From Blautia sp. OF03-15BH (GTDB lineage Bacteria > Bacillota > Clostridia > Lachnospirales > Lachnospiraceae): a DNA stretch of 64,000 nucleotides. Of the stretch, positions 26,198 to 33,243 are shown one piece after another. A model generated the notes under the pieces. That model ran no database searches. It was not told the DNA's origin and was given only the letters and a program-made list of their open reading frames with translations. Every line of letters starts with the position of its first letter. Position 1 is the stretch's first letter. A program made the position numbers and the translations under genes. The stretch is from contig NZ_QSCM01000003.1 of assembly GCF_003463065.1 (NCBI RefSeq), positions 1 through 64,000 of the forward strand, in the 5' to 3' direction.

Positions 26198-26889
26198 GCT
26201 TTACCACCACCTCCTATCTTATACCCCTCACCAATCTTATTCACGATCGGATCATAACCAAGCCCGGCTTTCAGTTTCTTTCTCAGAGAAGACATATGCA
26301 CTCGGATCGAGCCGCTGAAACTATCCACAGAAGAATCCCAGACATGCTCGATCAGTTCTTCCTGACTGACCGGTCTTCCCTGATTCAAAAGAAGATACTC
26401 TAGAATTCCATTCTCTTTTCTTGTCAATGCAACCGGCTTGTCTTTTGCATATGCAGTCCTTTCTCTTGTATCAAAACGAAGACTGCCACATTCCAGACAG
26501 ACATTTTTTTGTACAAACTTTCTTCTTGTCAGACTTCGCACACGGGCTTCCAGCTCTTGCAGATGAAAGGGTTTTTCCATATAATCATTTGCCCCCGCAT
26601 CAAGACCGTCAACCTTATCAGCGATCTGACTTCTCGCAGACAGAATCAATACCTTTGTCTCTTCATTTTCCTTTCGAAGTTCCCGGAGAATATCCATCCC
26701 ATCCATCCCCGGAAGGTTAAGATCAAGCACGATCAAATCATACATTTCCGCATAGATCATATCCAGTGCTTCCTCTCCGTCATTACACGTGTCTACCTCA
26801 TAACCTGCCTGGTGCAGACTTTTCGCAATCATATCACACAATTTCTTCTCATCTTCAACAACCAATAATCTCAATTTATTTTTCTCCAT
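26194..26889 (-). CDS. Cargo OmpR-family response regulator
   Basis: The 231-residue regulator has the acidic triad VVEDE, phosphoacceptor Asp56 in DLIVLDLNLPGMDG, the conserved Lys in MEKPF and a winged-helix C terminus (LTRKENGILEYLL, RVHMSSLRKKLKA, VNKIGEGYKI). I chose MEKNKLRLL (26887-26889) because a 15-residue extension would run into the promoter. It is divergent from the CXXC/4Fe-4S/redoxin operon 90 bp away, which it probably controls. Confidence 0.92.
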   Translation of the reverse strand: MEKNKLRLLVVEDEKKLCDMIAKSLHQAGYEVDTCNDGEEALDMIYAEMYDLIVLDLNLPGMDGMDILRELRKENEETKVLILSARSQIADKVDGLDAGANDYMEKPFHLQELEARVRSLTRRKFVQKNVCLECGSLRFDTRERTAYAKDKPVALTRKENGILEYLLLNQGRPVSQEELIEHVWDSSVDSFSGSIRVHMSSLRKKLKAGLGYDPIVNKIGEGYKIGGGGKA

Positions 26890-26916
26890 TTTCTTAACAG
26901 GAATTTTACACCCTCT

Positions 26917-26945
26917 ATTGTATAATGCAAACATCGAAAGGTCAA
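26917..26945 (-). promoter_or_regulatory. Promoter of the cargo regulator-kinase operon
   Basis: Leftward TTGACC (26940-26945), 17 bp, TACAAT (26917-26922). One copy of the direct repeat AACATCGAAAGG (+ strand 26930-26941) lies in the spacer and -35 box; a second, AACATTGAAAGG, lies at 26959-26970. These could be regulator sites, giving autoregulation. Confidence 0.65.
26921..26926 (+). promoter_or_regulatory. -10 element of the cargo redox operon
   Basis: A perfect + strand TATAAT overlaps the leftward promoter and lies 53 bp before the CXXC gene. No good -35 box is present at 16-18 bp, which fits a promoter that needs an activator such as the divergent regulator. This is inference. Confidence 0.45.
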
Positions 26946-26979
26946 TAAACGGACTTTAAACATTGAAAGGAGTATTTTA

Positions 26980-27120
26980 ATGAAATCTGAAAAAGCAACA
27001 CAAATTCTTTTACTTGCAGCCGGTTTGGTGTTTTTCCTTGTCGGGATTTTCCGCGGAGAAGCAGCGGTTGTACTTAGTAAGGCAATAAAATTATGTATGG
27101 AGTGTGTCGGAATTGGATAA
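26980..27120 (+). CDS. 46-aa CXXC membrane peptide (CD1871A-like)
   Basis: ATG at 26980, behind GAAAGGAG, opens a 46-codon gene. The peptide starts MKSEKATQILLLAAGLVFFL, is one membrane helix (about 8-24), and ends with AIKLCMECVGIG, holding a CMEC motif (Cys39, Cys42). Length, helix and terminal CXXC match my memory of the 'CD1871A family CXXC motif-containing protein' encoded beside 4Fe-4S and redoxin genes in clostridial mobile elements. It could be a thiol or metal relay in the membrane. It is a real small gene by its ribosome site, position and overlap with the next frame. Confidence 0.8.
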   Translation: MKSEKATQILLLAAGLVFFLVGIFRGEAAVVLSKAIKLCMECVGIG

Positions 27121-27124
27121 GAAA

Positions 27125-28003
27125 ATGAAATCAAACAAAAACTTTCTGGCCCGTTTCCGCGGATGGATTCAGGCAGCTGCTACACTGCTGACCAACATTC
27201 ACATCCCGAATCTGTTTAAAGGGAAAATTTATCAGGGAAATGTAAAAACGATGTGCGTCCCGGGACTAAACTGTTACTCTTGTCCTGCCGCTACCGGAGC
27301 ATGTCCGATCGGAGCATTTCAAGCCGTGGTCGGTTCTTCAAAATTCAAATTTACCTACTACATCACCGGATTTTTCATCCTGTTAGGTGTTCTGTTAGGA
27401 CGGTTTATCTGTGGATTCCTCTGTCCGTTTGGATGGTTCCAGGATCTGCTGCATAAGATTCCGGGCAAGAAACTTTCCACCGCAAAACTGAAGCCTCTGC
27501 GGTATCTGAAATATGTGATTCTGGTCGTCTTTGTTATACTACTTCCGGCATTTGTAACCAATTCACTTGGTATGGGAGATCCTTTCTTCTGCAAATACAT
27601 TTGCCCACAGGGCGTACTTGAAGGCGCAATTCCGCTGGCACTTGCCAACTCAGGAATCCGTGCCGCACTCGGACATTTATTTACATTTAAGTTCACAATC
27701 CTTGCGCTTTTCATCATCCTGAGCATCTTGTTTTACCGCCCATTTTGTAAATGGATCTGCCCGCTGGGTGCTATTTACTCACTGTTTAACAAGGTATCTT
27801 TTCTTAAGATTCAGGTTGATCATGAGAAATGTGTTGGCTGCCAGAAATGTAGTCGTGTCTGTAAGATGGATGTCAATGTAGTAGACACACCAAACCATCC
27901 GGAATGTATCCGATGCGGAGAATGTATGAAAGCCTGTCCGACTGATGCAATCTGCTATCATTACGGATTTTCAACTAAGAAACAGGCTGAAAATAAAAAC
28001 TAA
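27125..28003 (+). CDS. Polytopic 4Fe-4S membrane protein (NapH/CcoG-like)
   Basis: The 292-residue protein has four or five membrane helices and many cysteines. An N-terminal cluster reads CVPGLNCYSCPAATGACP; three Fer4_5-type CP motifs follow (ICGFLCPFG, CKYICPQG, CKWICPLG), and two classical 4Fe-4S motifs close it (Cys236/239/242/246 and Cys261/264/267/271). Such proteins pass electrons across or along the membrane. Starting at ATG 27125 leaves a 4-bp gap after the CXXC gene; a GTG at 27104 inside that gene is the alternative. With a thioredoxin-like lipoprotein next, it may feed reductant to the cell surface. Confidence 0.9.
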   Translation: MKSNKNFLARFRGWIQAAATLLTNIHIPNLFKGKIYQGNVKTMCVPGLNCYSCPAATGACPIGAFQAVVGSSKFKFTYYITGFFILLGVLLGRFICGFLCPFGWFQDLLHKIPGKKLSTAKLKPLRYLKYVILVVFVILLPAFVTNSLGMGDPFFCKYICPQGVLEGAIPLALANSGIRAALGHLFTFKFTILALFIILSILFYRPFCKWICPLGAIYSLFNKVSFLKIQVDHEKCVGCQKCSRVCKMDVNVVDTPNHPECIRCGECMKACPTDAICYHYGFSTKKQAENKN

Positions 28004-28033
28004 TAAAACGTAATTTAAAGGAGATTTAAAATC

Positions 28034-28981
28034 ATGAAAAACAAAACACTTAGAACAAACTCAATGAAATTAAAAAAGGTAATTGCTGCATCCCTTGCCA
28101 TTTCTGTACTTTTTGCGTTTACAGGCTGCGGAAATTCCTCCACAACAGACAATACAAACACAAAACAGGAATCTTCTTCCACAACAGAAACGGGCAGCGC
28201 AGACGAGCTGAACGAAAAACGGAATGACCTTTACCAGCAGGAAAACCAGCTTTTTGCTGATCACAAAGATGCATGGGACAAAGCCTTTGGTCTTATGAAC
28301 AAGAACGCTGCCGGTGATGACAAGAGCGGAAACTATGCTGATACCCTCGCAAGCACAGTGGAATCTAACAAAGACTCTTTCTCTAAAGAAGAATATGAAA
28401 CTCTGTGCAAAGACATCGAGACAATCCGCGGAATTGAAGAAGAAATTGCCAAGCTTGAGAAAGAGATTGCTGCATCCGATTCCTCTGACAGCTCTTCCTC
28501 CAAATCAAACGAATCCACAGCTGTATTCAAAGGTTTCAAAGGAAAAGATCTGGATGGAAACGATGTAGATGACAGTCTTTTCGCTAAAAATAAAGTTACA
28601 GTTGTAAATTTCTGGTTCAGTGGATGCAAGCCATGTGTCGAAGAGCTCTCTAAGCTGAATGAATTAAATGAGAAACTCAAAGAAATGGGTGGCGAAGTTG
28701 TTGGTATCAACATGGATACTTTAGACAACAATGAAGCCGGAATCAAAGAGGCAAAAGAAATCCTGAAAGCTCAGGGTGCTTCCTACAAGAACCTGACTTT
28801 CGATTCTAATTCAACAGTTGGAGACTATGCTGGAAATGGAAACATCATGGCATTTCCTACAACCGTTCTTGTAGATAAAGACGGAAATATCGTTGGGGAA
28901 CCTTTCATGGGTGGCATTGACGATCAGTCAAACTACGATCAGCTGATGAAGCAGATTCAGTCCGTACTGGATCAGAAATAA
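28034..28981 (+). CDS. TlpA/ResA-like thioredoxin-fold lipoprotein
   Basis: The 315-residue protein has a lipoprotein signal peptide with the lipid-attached Cys32 in FAFTGCGNSS, a Ser/Thr-rich linker, a helical segment (about 55-150, rich in Glu and Lys), and a C-terminal redoxin domain (about 163-313) with the active site FSGCKPC (Cys198, Cys201), then INMDTL and the cis-proline loop IMAFPTTVLV. It should be a membrane-tethered thiol oxidoreductase outside the cell. An internal ATG at codon 11 is an alternative start. The helical insert between anchor and redoxin domain is unusual. It ends the cargo operon. Confidence 0.9.
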   Translation: MKNKTLRTNSMKLKKVIAASLAISVLFAFTGCGNSSTTDNTNTKQESSSTTETGSADELNEKRNDLYQQENQLFADHKDAWDKAFGLMNKNAAGDDKSGNYADTLASTVESNKDSFSKEEYETLCKDIETIRGIEEEIAKLEKEIAASDSSDSSSSKSNESTAVFKGFKGKDLDGNDVDDSLFAKNKVTVVNFWFSGCKPCVEELSKLNELNEKLKEMGGEVVGINMDTLDNNEAGIKEAKEILKAQGASYKNLTFDSNSTVGDYAGNGNIMAFPTTVLVDKDGNIVGEPFMGGIDDQSNYDQLMKQIQSVLDQK

Positions 28982-29010
28982 TTTACATAAATATCCTAGT
29001 GTACACTAAT

Positions 29011-29038
29011 TTTAAGGCAGACGAAAGTCTGTCTTAAA
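29011..29038 (+). terminator. Stem-loop after the cargo redox operon
   Basis: TTTAAGGCAGAC pairs with GTCTGTCTTAAA around a GAAA tetraloop, 30 bp past the redoxin stop. There is no U-run after it, so it may stabilise the RNA end or act as a weak terminator. Confidence 0.6.
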
Positions 29039-29144
29039 GTCGCGCCTGACAGTTAATATAAATTTTTTTGAACATGGTATATTTTTGTTTTCCTTTGATT
29101 ATCACATCCTTTTCTTAAATATATACACAATTTTTACTATTCAT

Positions 29145-29168
29145 GATAAGCTTAACTAAGTGACATTG
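29145..29168 (-). repeat. Right terminal inverted repeat
   Basis: Reads inward CAATGTCACTTAGTTA followed by AGCTTATC; one mismatch against the left end over 24 bp. Confidence 0.82.
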
Positions 29169-29177
29169 GTTCTGAAC
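29169..29177. repeat. 9-bp target-site duplication, right copy
   Basis: GTTCTGAAC, the same strand and sequence as 23407-23415. The joined empty site would read ...GCTGAT-GTTCTGAAC-TGTTACGG. Confidence 0.8.
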
Positions 29178-29240
29178 TGTTACGGAATTTTCATAAAAAT
29201 GCGACTTTCAAAAAAAATTCAAAAATTTTCAAAAAAGTGC

Positions 29241-29269
29241 TTGACATTTTTCAGTCCATAGGTTAGGAT
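29241..29269 (+). promoter_or_regulatory. Promoter of the tRNA-Glu array
   Basis: TTGACA (29241-29246), 17 bp, TAGGAT (29264-29269). Start near 29276 leaves only a few bases before the first tRNA. The transposon's right end is 63 bp upstream of the -35 box. Confidence 0.8.
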
Positions 29270-29279
29270 ATGGCAGTAA

Positions 29280-29351
29280 GGTTCGTTGGTCAAGCGGTTA
29301 AGACGCCGCCCTCTCACGGCGGAAACAGGAGTTCGATTCTCCTACGAACTG
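29280..29351 (+). tRNA. tRNA-Glu(CTC), copy 1
   Basis: 72 nt with acceptor GGTTCGT pairing ACGAACT, D-arm GGTCAAGCGGTTAAGAC, anticodon arm CCGCC-CTCTCAC-GGCGG (anticodon CTC) and T-arm AGGAG-TTCGATT-CTCCT. The CCA end is not encoded. First of three identical copies. Confidence 0.95.
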
Positions 29352-29381
29352 CTCTTTATCTGAATATTATTTTGTTATTAT

Positions 29382-29453
29382 GGTTCGTTGGTCAAGCGGT
29401 TAAGACGCCGCCCTCTCACGGCGGAAACAGGAGTTCGATTCTCCTACGAACTG
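29382..29453 (+). tRNA. tRNA-Glu(CTC), copy 2
   Basis: Identical to copy 1, placed exactly 102 bp downstream; the 30-nt spacer CTCTTTATCTGAATATTATT (and the ten bases after it) is the same in both intervals. Confidence 0.95.
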
Positions 29454-29483
29454 CTCTTTATCTGAATATTATTTTGTTATTAT

Positions 29484-29555
29484 GGTTCGTTGGTCAAGCG
29501 GTTAAGACGCCGCCCTCTCACGGCGGAAACAGGAGTTCGATTCTCCTACGAACTG
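29484..29555 (+). tRNA. tRNA-Glu(CTC), copy 3
   Basis: Identical to copies 1 and 2. It is followed directly by the array terminator. Confidence 0.95.
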
Positions 29556-29559
29556 TTTG

Positions 29560-29593
29560 AAAAAGCATCCGAGCATTTCGGATGCTTTTTTTG
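29560..29593 (+). terminator. Terminator of the tRNA-Glu array
   Basis: GCATCCGA-GCATT-TCGGATGC stem with A-run before and T-run after (TTTTTTT). It can also end the leftward regulator gene at 29623. Confidence 0.9.
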
Positions 29594-29622
29594 TATCATC
29601 CCGGCTTCGGGATCGCGATATC

Positions 29623-30252
29623 TCAATACCCTTTTATCACGATCCCGCTTTCTCTTGCCACAACAGCCAGCTGGGTCCGGGATTTGAATCCCGTTTTCTC
29701 CAGCATCTGTTTGATATATTTCCGGACCGTCCAGACAGAAAGATGAAGATTCTTTCCAATCTCCTCATCGGTGTCTCCTGCCGTCAGTTCCCGCAAAATG
29801 CTCAATTCCTGTTTTGTAAATTCTGTACTGAAACAATTGCCGATCTTCTGCTTCGCCGGAGAATCCGGATAAACCTGTTCCCCTTCCATGGTTCTGTTGA
29901 TCACAGACATGATTTTTTCTTCGGATGGTTCCTTGTACCAGAAGCTGTCCACCCCTGCCCGACGGGCGCGTTCGATAAAATCACATTCCGGCTGACTGGT
30001 CACGATCAGGATTTTTATCCCCGGATGATTCTTTTTGATTTTTTCCGCTGCATCCAGACCGCTGGCATGCAAAGCCGTACACACATCCATAAGGATCAGG
30101 TCTATCTGCTTTGTCAGGCAGTAGAGCTCCGCCATTGCCGCACTTTCCACAGAACCTGCCACCTTATATTTTTCACTGTTTTTCAGATAAATTTCAAATA
30201 ATGTCCTGGCCATCGGATCGTCTTCCACGATCAGGACCTGTATCGGTAACAT
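29623..30252 (-). CDS. LuxR/NarL-family response regulator
   Basis: The 209-residue regulator has a receiver domain with EDD (10-12) and Asp56 in DLILMDVCTA, then a LuxR-type helix-turn-helix near 145-205 (FTKQELSILRELTAGDTDEEIGKNL read in two parts, VRKYIKQMLEKTGFKSRTQL). The start is ATG at 30250-30252, overlapping the kinase gene by 22 bp; a long upstream extension in this frame is antisense-like filler. It is the last gene of the MoxR-VWA-kinase operon and probably its output regulator. Confidence 0.92.
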   Translation of the reverse strand: MLPIQVLIVEDDPMARTLFEIYLKNSEKYKVAGSVESAAMAELYCLTKQIDLILMDVCTALHASGLDAAEKIKKNHPGIKILIVTSQPECDFIERARRAGVDSFWYKEPSEEKIMSVINRTMEGEQVYPDSPAKQKIGNCFSTEFTKQELSILRELTAGDTDEEIGKNLHLSVWTVRKYIKQMLEKTGFKSRTQLAVVARESGIVIKGY

Positions 30253-31571
30253 ACCTCTCTCCCCCCTTTTTTCGGCAGTAAAACAGACAGACAAAATTCC
30301 GGAGTCGTCAGGATCTGCATGCTGCCGCCGGCTTCTTCCAGACGGATACGCAAGGCACCAAGTCCCCCGCCCTCCCGGACAGGAAGCGTGGGATTTTTCC
30401 CGTTGTTGAAAAAACAGACCCGTATGTACCCATTTTCTTCTGTAAGCACGATCTTCAGCCGATCCGCTTCTCCGTGGCGGACGGCATTTGTCAAAGCTTC
30501 CACGGCAGCCATCAGAAGATATTCCTGTCGTACCGGATCCGCCGGTATCGATCCGGAAGTGATCACCTGCACGCCGGCATCCCCTGCTGCACGGACAAAC
30601 TGCAGCCACTTATTTTCCGGCACTTCCGGCTCCGCTTCTTTTTTCAGGACCAGAACAACCGATTCCCAGCGCTTTAAAATATCCTGTTCGGTAAGCTCCG
30701 GTACCTTCTGGCAAATATACACCCGGGAAGCCAGCAGCGCCTGTCCGATTTCTTTATGGATCCGCATCTTTGTCTCCAGGAGCTCCCTGCTCCGCACATA
30801 ACTCTCCATATTCTCACTGTACTGCCGCAGACGCCCGTTCATCCTCTTCAGCTCCAGATGTTTCTGATCCAGCTGCTCTAACAGGTGATAAAGCTCTGTG
30901 ATATTCACAGCCGTCAGCTGAATGAGCTGTCTGCGGTCCGTATTTAAAACATCCCTCTGAAACGTCCATATTTCCTGATTTTCCAGGCAAAAACAGGGCT
31001 GTTCACCATATACGACCGCTCTTGCCTGTATCTGCCCTGTCTTTTTTGTGAGCTGTTCCCAGAAATGCCCGGCATCCTGAAGATCCTCTCCCGTCAGTTC
31101 AAAACAAAGCTGCTCCATTTTACGGTTCGCCAGCAGCACAAACCCTTCCGGTCTGGAAAAACAAAGACCGGTGGGAAGATTATCAAAGCTTTCTTTGATT
31201 GCCAGACGGTTCAGTGTAGTACGGCGATAAGCGAGCGTTTTCCATATGAGCACAACAGTCACAGTTCCAAGAAGTGTCAGCCCCAGAAGAGCACTCCATA
31301 AGGGCAGCTGGCTGATCTTGATCTCCCTCTCCCTCTGTTCTACCGTAGAAAAAAGCCTCATTTCCCGCTGTTTACTGAAGGCAGCTAAAAGGATCAGAAC
31401 AATCCCGGTAACCAGAAAAAGAAACCAGCGGGACCAGAACAGTGTTTTCTTTTTCCGTCTCTTTTCCTTTGCCAACAGAAGACCGCCAAGCTGGATCAGG
31501 AAAAGACTGTACAAAACCATCAGGATCCCGCCGAACGCACCATAAGATAAAGAAAAAAGTGGTCTTGTCAT
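30231..31571 (-). CDS. Membrane histidine kinase partner of the LuxR regulator
   Basis: The 446-residue protein has three N-terminal membrane segments (about 12-34, 47-66, 90-112), a PAS-like region (120-230), a coiled linker, a phosphoacceptor helix with His272 in KMRIHKEIGQALL, and an ATPase domain with Asn362 in EALTNAVRHG and GGGLGALRIRLEEAGG. The His-Lys-Glu-Ile-Gly pattern is like LuxR-partner kinases. The ATG overlaps the upstream gene's stop by four bases. It is likely the active kinase of this system; the preceding protein looks degenerate. Confidence 0.85.
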   Translation of the reverse strand: MTRPLFSLSYGAFGGILMVLYSLFLIQLGGLLLAKEKRRKKKTLFWSRWFLFLVTGIVLILLAAFSKQREMRLFSTVEQREREIKISQLPLWSALLGLTLLGTVTVVLIWKTLAYRRTTLNRLAIKESFDNLPTGLCFSRPEGFVLLANRKMEQLCFELTGEDLQDAGHFWEQLTKKTGQIQARAVVYGEQPCFCLENQEIWTFQRDVLNTDRRQLIQLTAVNITELYHLLEQLDQKHLELKRMNGRLRQYSENMESYVRSRELLETKMRIHKEIGQALLASRVYICQKVPELTEQDILKRWESVVLVLKKEAEPEVPENKWLQFVRAAGDAGVQVITSGSIPADPVRQEYLLMAAVEALTNAVRHGEADRLKIVLTEENGYIRVCFFNNGKNPTLPVREGGGLGALRIRLEEAGGSMQILTTPEFCLSVLLPKKGGREVCYRYRS

Positions 31572-33226
31572 CCTTTTCCTCCCTCCTTTTGCAGGATCAG
31601 CCAGTCAGCATCCGGTCCACAGGAAACGGAAAAGCAGCCGCCCGCATCGCTCCAGCGTTCCATAGCCAGGAATTCCGTACAGATCCTGCCATCCGACTGA
31701 AGTTTCAAAAAAAGACTGTCATTTTCCGCCCGCAGCCAGATCATCACCGCTCCTGCATCAGCCAGAAGCTGCTGAAAGATCTGCTGCACCACATCGTATA
31801 AAAGGATCAGTTCCCCGGCAGCTGTTTTTCCGCTGCAATGGCTTTCAAAAGAACAGAACAGATTGCACAGCCGCATACTTTCCAGCGATTCTGAAATACA
31901 AAATTCCAGCTCCTTTGTCGAAGTCTGCTTTTCACTTTCTGCCAGAAGACACAGATTACTCCGCCGTTTCATATAGGCACTCAGCACACAGATCTTCGCG
32001 ATCCGCTGTCTGCCTGTCACCCGGTCACTTTTCAAAAGCCCTTCCAAAAGATCCAGCTGTTCTTTCATATCACAGGTAAGCTGATCGTAAAGACGGTTCT
32101 GTTCATCGATCTGGAGCTGTGCTTCACGAAGCTTCATCTCGGCATCCAGAAGATCGTTCTCTTCTCTGAGACGGTCATTGGTTTCTTCCAGTTTGTGCGT
32201 ATACCTGAGCACTTCCTCGACATTTTCCCACCAGAAAATCCTGCCGTTGGCAATATCCGCACAGTTCAGCCTTCTGTTTTCCAGGATAATCCCTTTATTT
32301 TCCGGATCCTCCATCCGGCTTCTGGCATTTTCATCCATTTTTTCCACCTGACGGGAAGTATAACAGACCATCCCGTTTTTATCCAGGATCTGTGCTTCCA
32401 TCAGTGCCGATGCAAACAACATTCCATAACCGGAATTGGAACGGATCAGACCGCTTTGGATGCAGGCTTCCAGAAGAACCACGATAAACATACAGTCTAC
32501 CGCAACCAGATCCATCCGGATGATCTTAAGGCAGTACAAAACTGAAAGAAAAACATTGGCCAGCAGCACAAAAAGAGGCAGTTTCTGAAGCCACCGTTTC
32601 CCGGGAGCCCGGCATTTAAAAAGCAGCATCACGATAAAATACAGGCTGAGGAGCAGACACCATGCCATAACAAAATAGTAACCGGTCTCATAGGAATAAA
32701 CACTTCCGGAATATCTTCCCTCCGGGAAAGAAAATACCTGCTGATGAAATCCATTGCTGAACACAAGACCGATCAGAAAAAAGGCCGGAAGATAAAGGAG
32801 CCTCCACATTCCCGGAAGACGGTATGTCTCTTTTTTTCCCAGATACTGCACCAGAAAAACGCCGAGCAGAGGGATCAGGATCATCGGAATGTAATAGGCA
32901 TACCAGAGATACTGGTTCTGCCAGCTGTCTTCGAAAAAAAACATCCATTTTACGGTGCGGATATACAGCCAGAAGATCAAAAGCCCCCCGATCGCCATCA
33001 GATAACCGCGGATCCTGTCCTGTATGATACGTGCGTTCACCGAAAGGATCCAGCAGAAAATCAGCCCGGCATGTACCAGATGCCTGCTGAGACTCAGAAC
33101 GGTTTTTCCCAGCGGATCGTAGATCCGGCGTTCCCATTCCCTGGCATAATAGGCATACACCAGGAGACATAAAACCACACATAGGCTCCCTACGGATTGA
33201 TTGAGCCTGATTTTTCTGTTTTCCAC
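31568..33226 (-). CDS. Seven-helix membrane sensor with degenerate kinase-like C terminus
   Basis: The 552-residue protein has about seven membrane helices in residues 10-255, a PAS-like region around ASALMEAQILDKNGMVCYTS (265-340), a long coiled coil (345-410), and a C-terminal part that recalls histidine kinases but lacks a phosphoacceptor His and has Gln where the ATP-binding Asn should be (VVQQIFQQLL). No glycine boxes are visible. It overlaps the true kinase gene by four bases, so the two are co-made. I infer a receptor or regulatory subunit that feeds the active kinase. Confidence 0.75.
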   Translation of the reverse strand: MENRKIRLNQSVGSLCVVLCLLVYAYYAREWERRIYDPLGKTVLSLSRHLVHAGLIFCWILSVNARIIQDRIRGYLMAIGGLLIFWLYIRTVKWMFFFEDSWQNQYLWYAYYIPMILIPLLGVFLVQYLGKKETYRLPGMWRLLYLPAFFLIGLVFSNGFHQQVFSFPEGRYSGSVYSYETGYYFVMAWCLLLSLYFIVMLLFKCRAPGKRWLQKLPLFVLLANVFLSVLYCLKIIRMDLVAVDCMFIVVLLEACIQSGLIRSNSGYGMLFASALMEAQILDKNGMVCYTSRQVEKMDENARSRMEDPENKGIILENRRLNCADIANGRIFWWENVEEVLRYTHKLEETNDRLREENDLLDAEMKLREAQLQIDEQNRLYDQLTCDMKEQLDLLEGLLKSDRVTGRQRIAKICVLSAYMKRRSNLCLLAESEKQTSTKELEFCISESLESMRLCNLFCSFESHCSGKTAAGELILLYDVVQQIFQQLLADAGAVMIWLRAENDSLFLKLQSDGRICTEFLAMERWSDAGGCFSVSCGPDADWLILQKEGGKG

Positions 33227-33243
33227 TGCCTCCCCCCTCTTTC

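Larger units (their letters stand above)
23416..29168. mobile_element. 5.75-kb non-autonomous transposon carrying a redox/two-component cargo
   Basis: The unit has inverted ends that start CAATGTCACTTAGTTA and match at 23 of 24 positions (23416-23439 against 29145-29168), with a perfect 9-bp direct repeat outside. Inside are a truncated IS4-like transposase gene at the left end, a truncated IS1380-like transposase gene, and five intact cargo genes with their own promoters. The sequence is visibly richer in A+T than the flanks. Both transposase genes are broken, so movement would need a transposase supplied by another copy. Confidence 0.8.

Noticed and set aside
29270..29560. Repeated open frame across the tRNA array
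   Set aside because: The repetition comes from the three tRNA genes and spacers; 102 bp is a multiple of three, so the frame stays open by chance.
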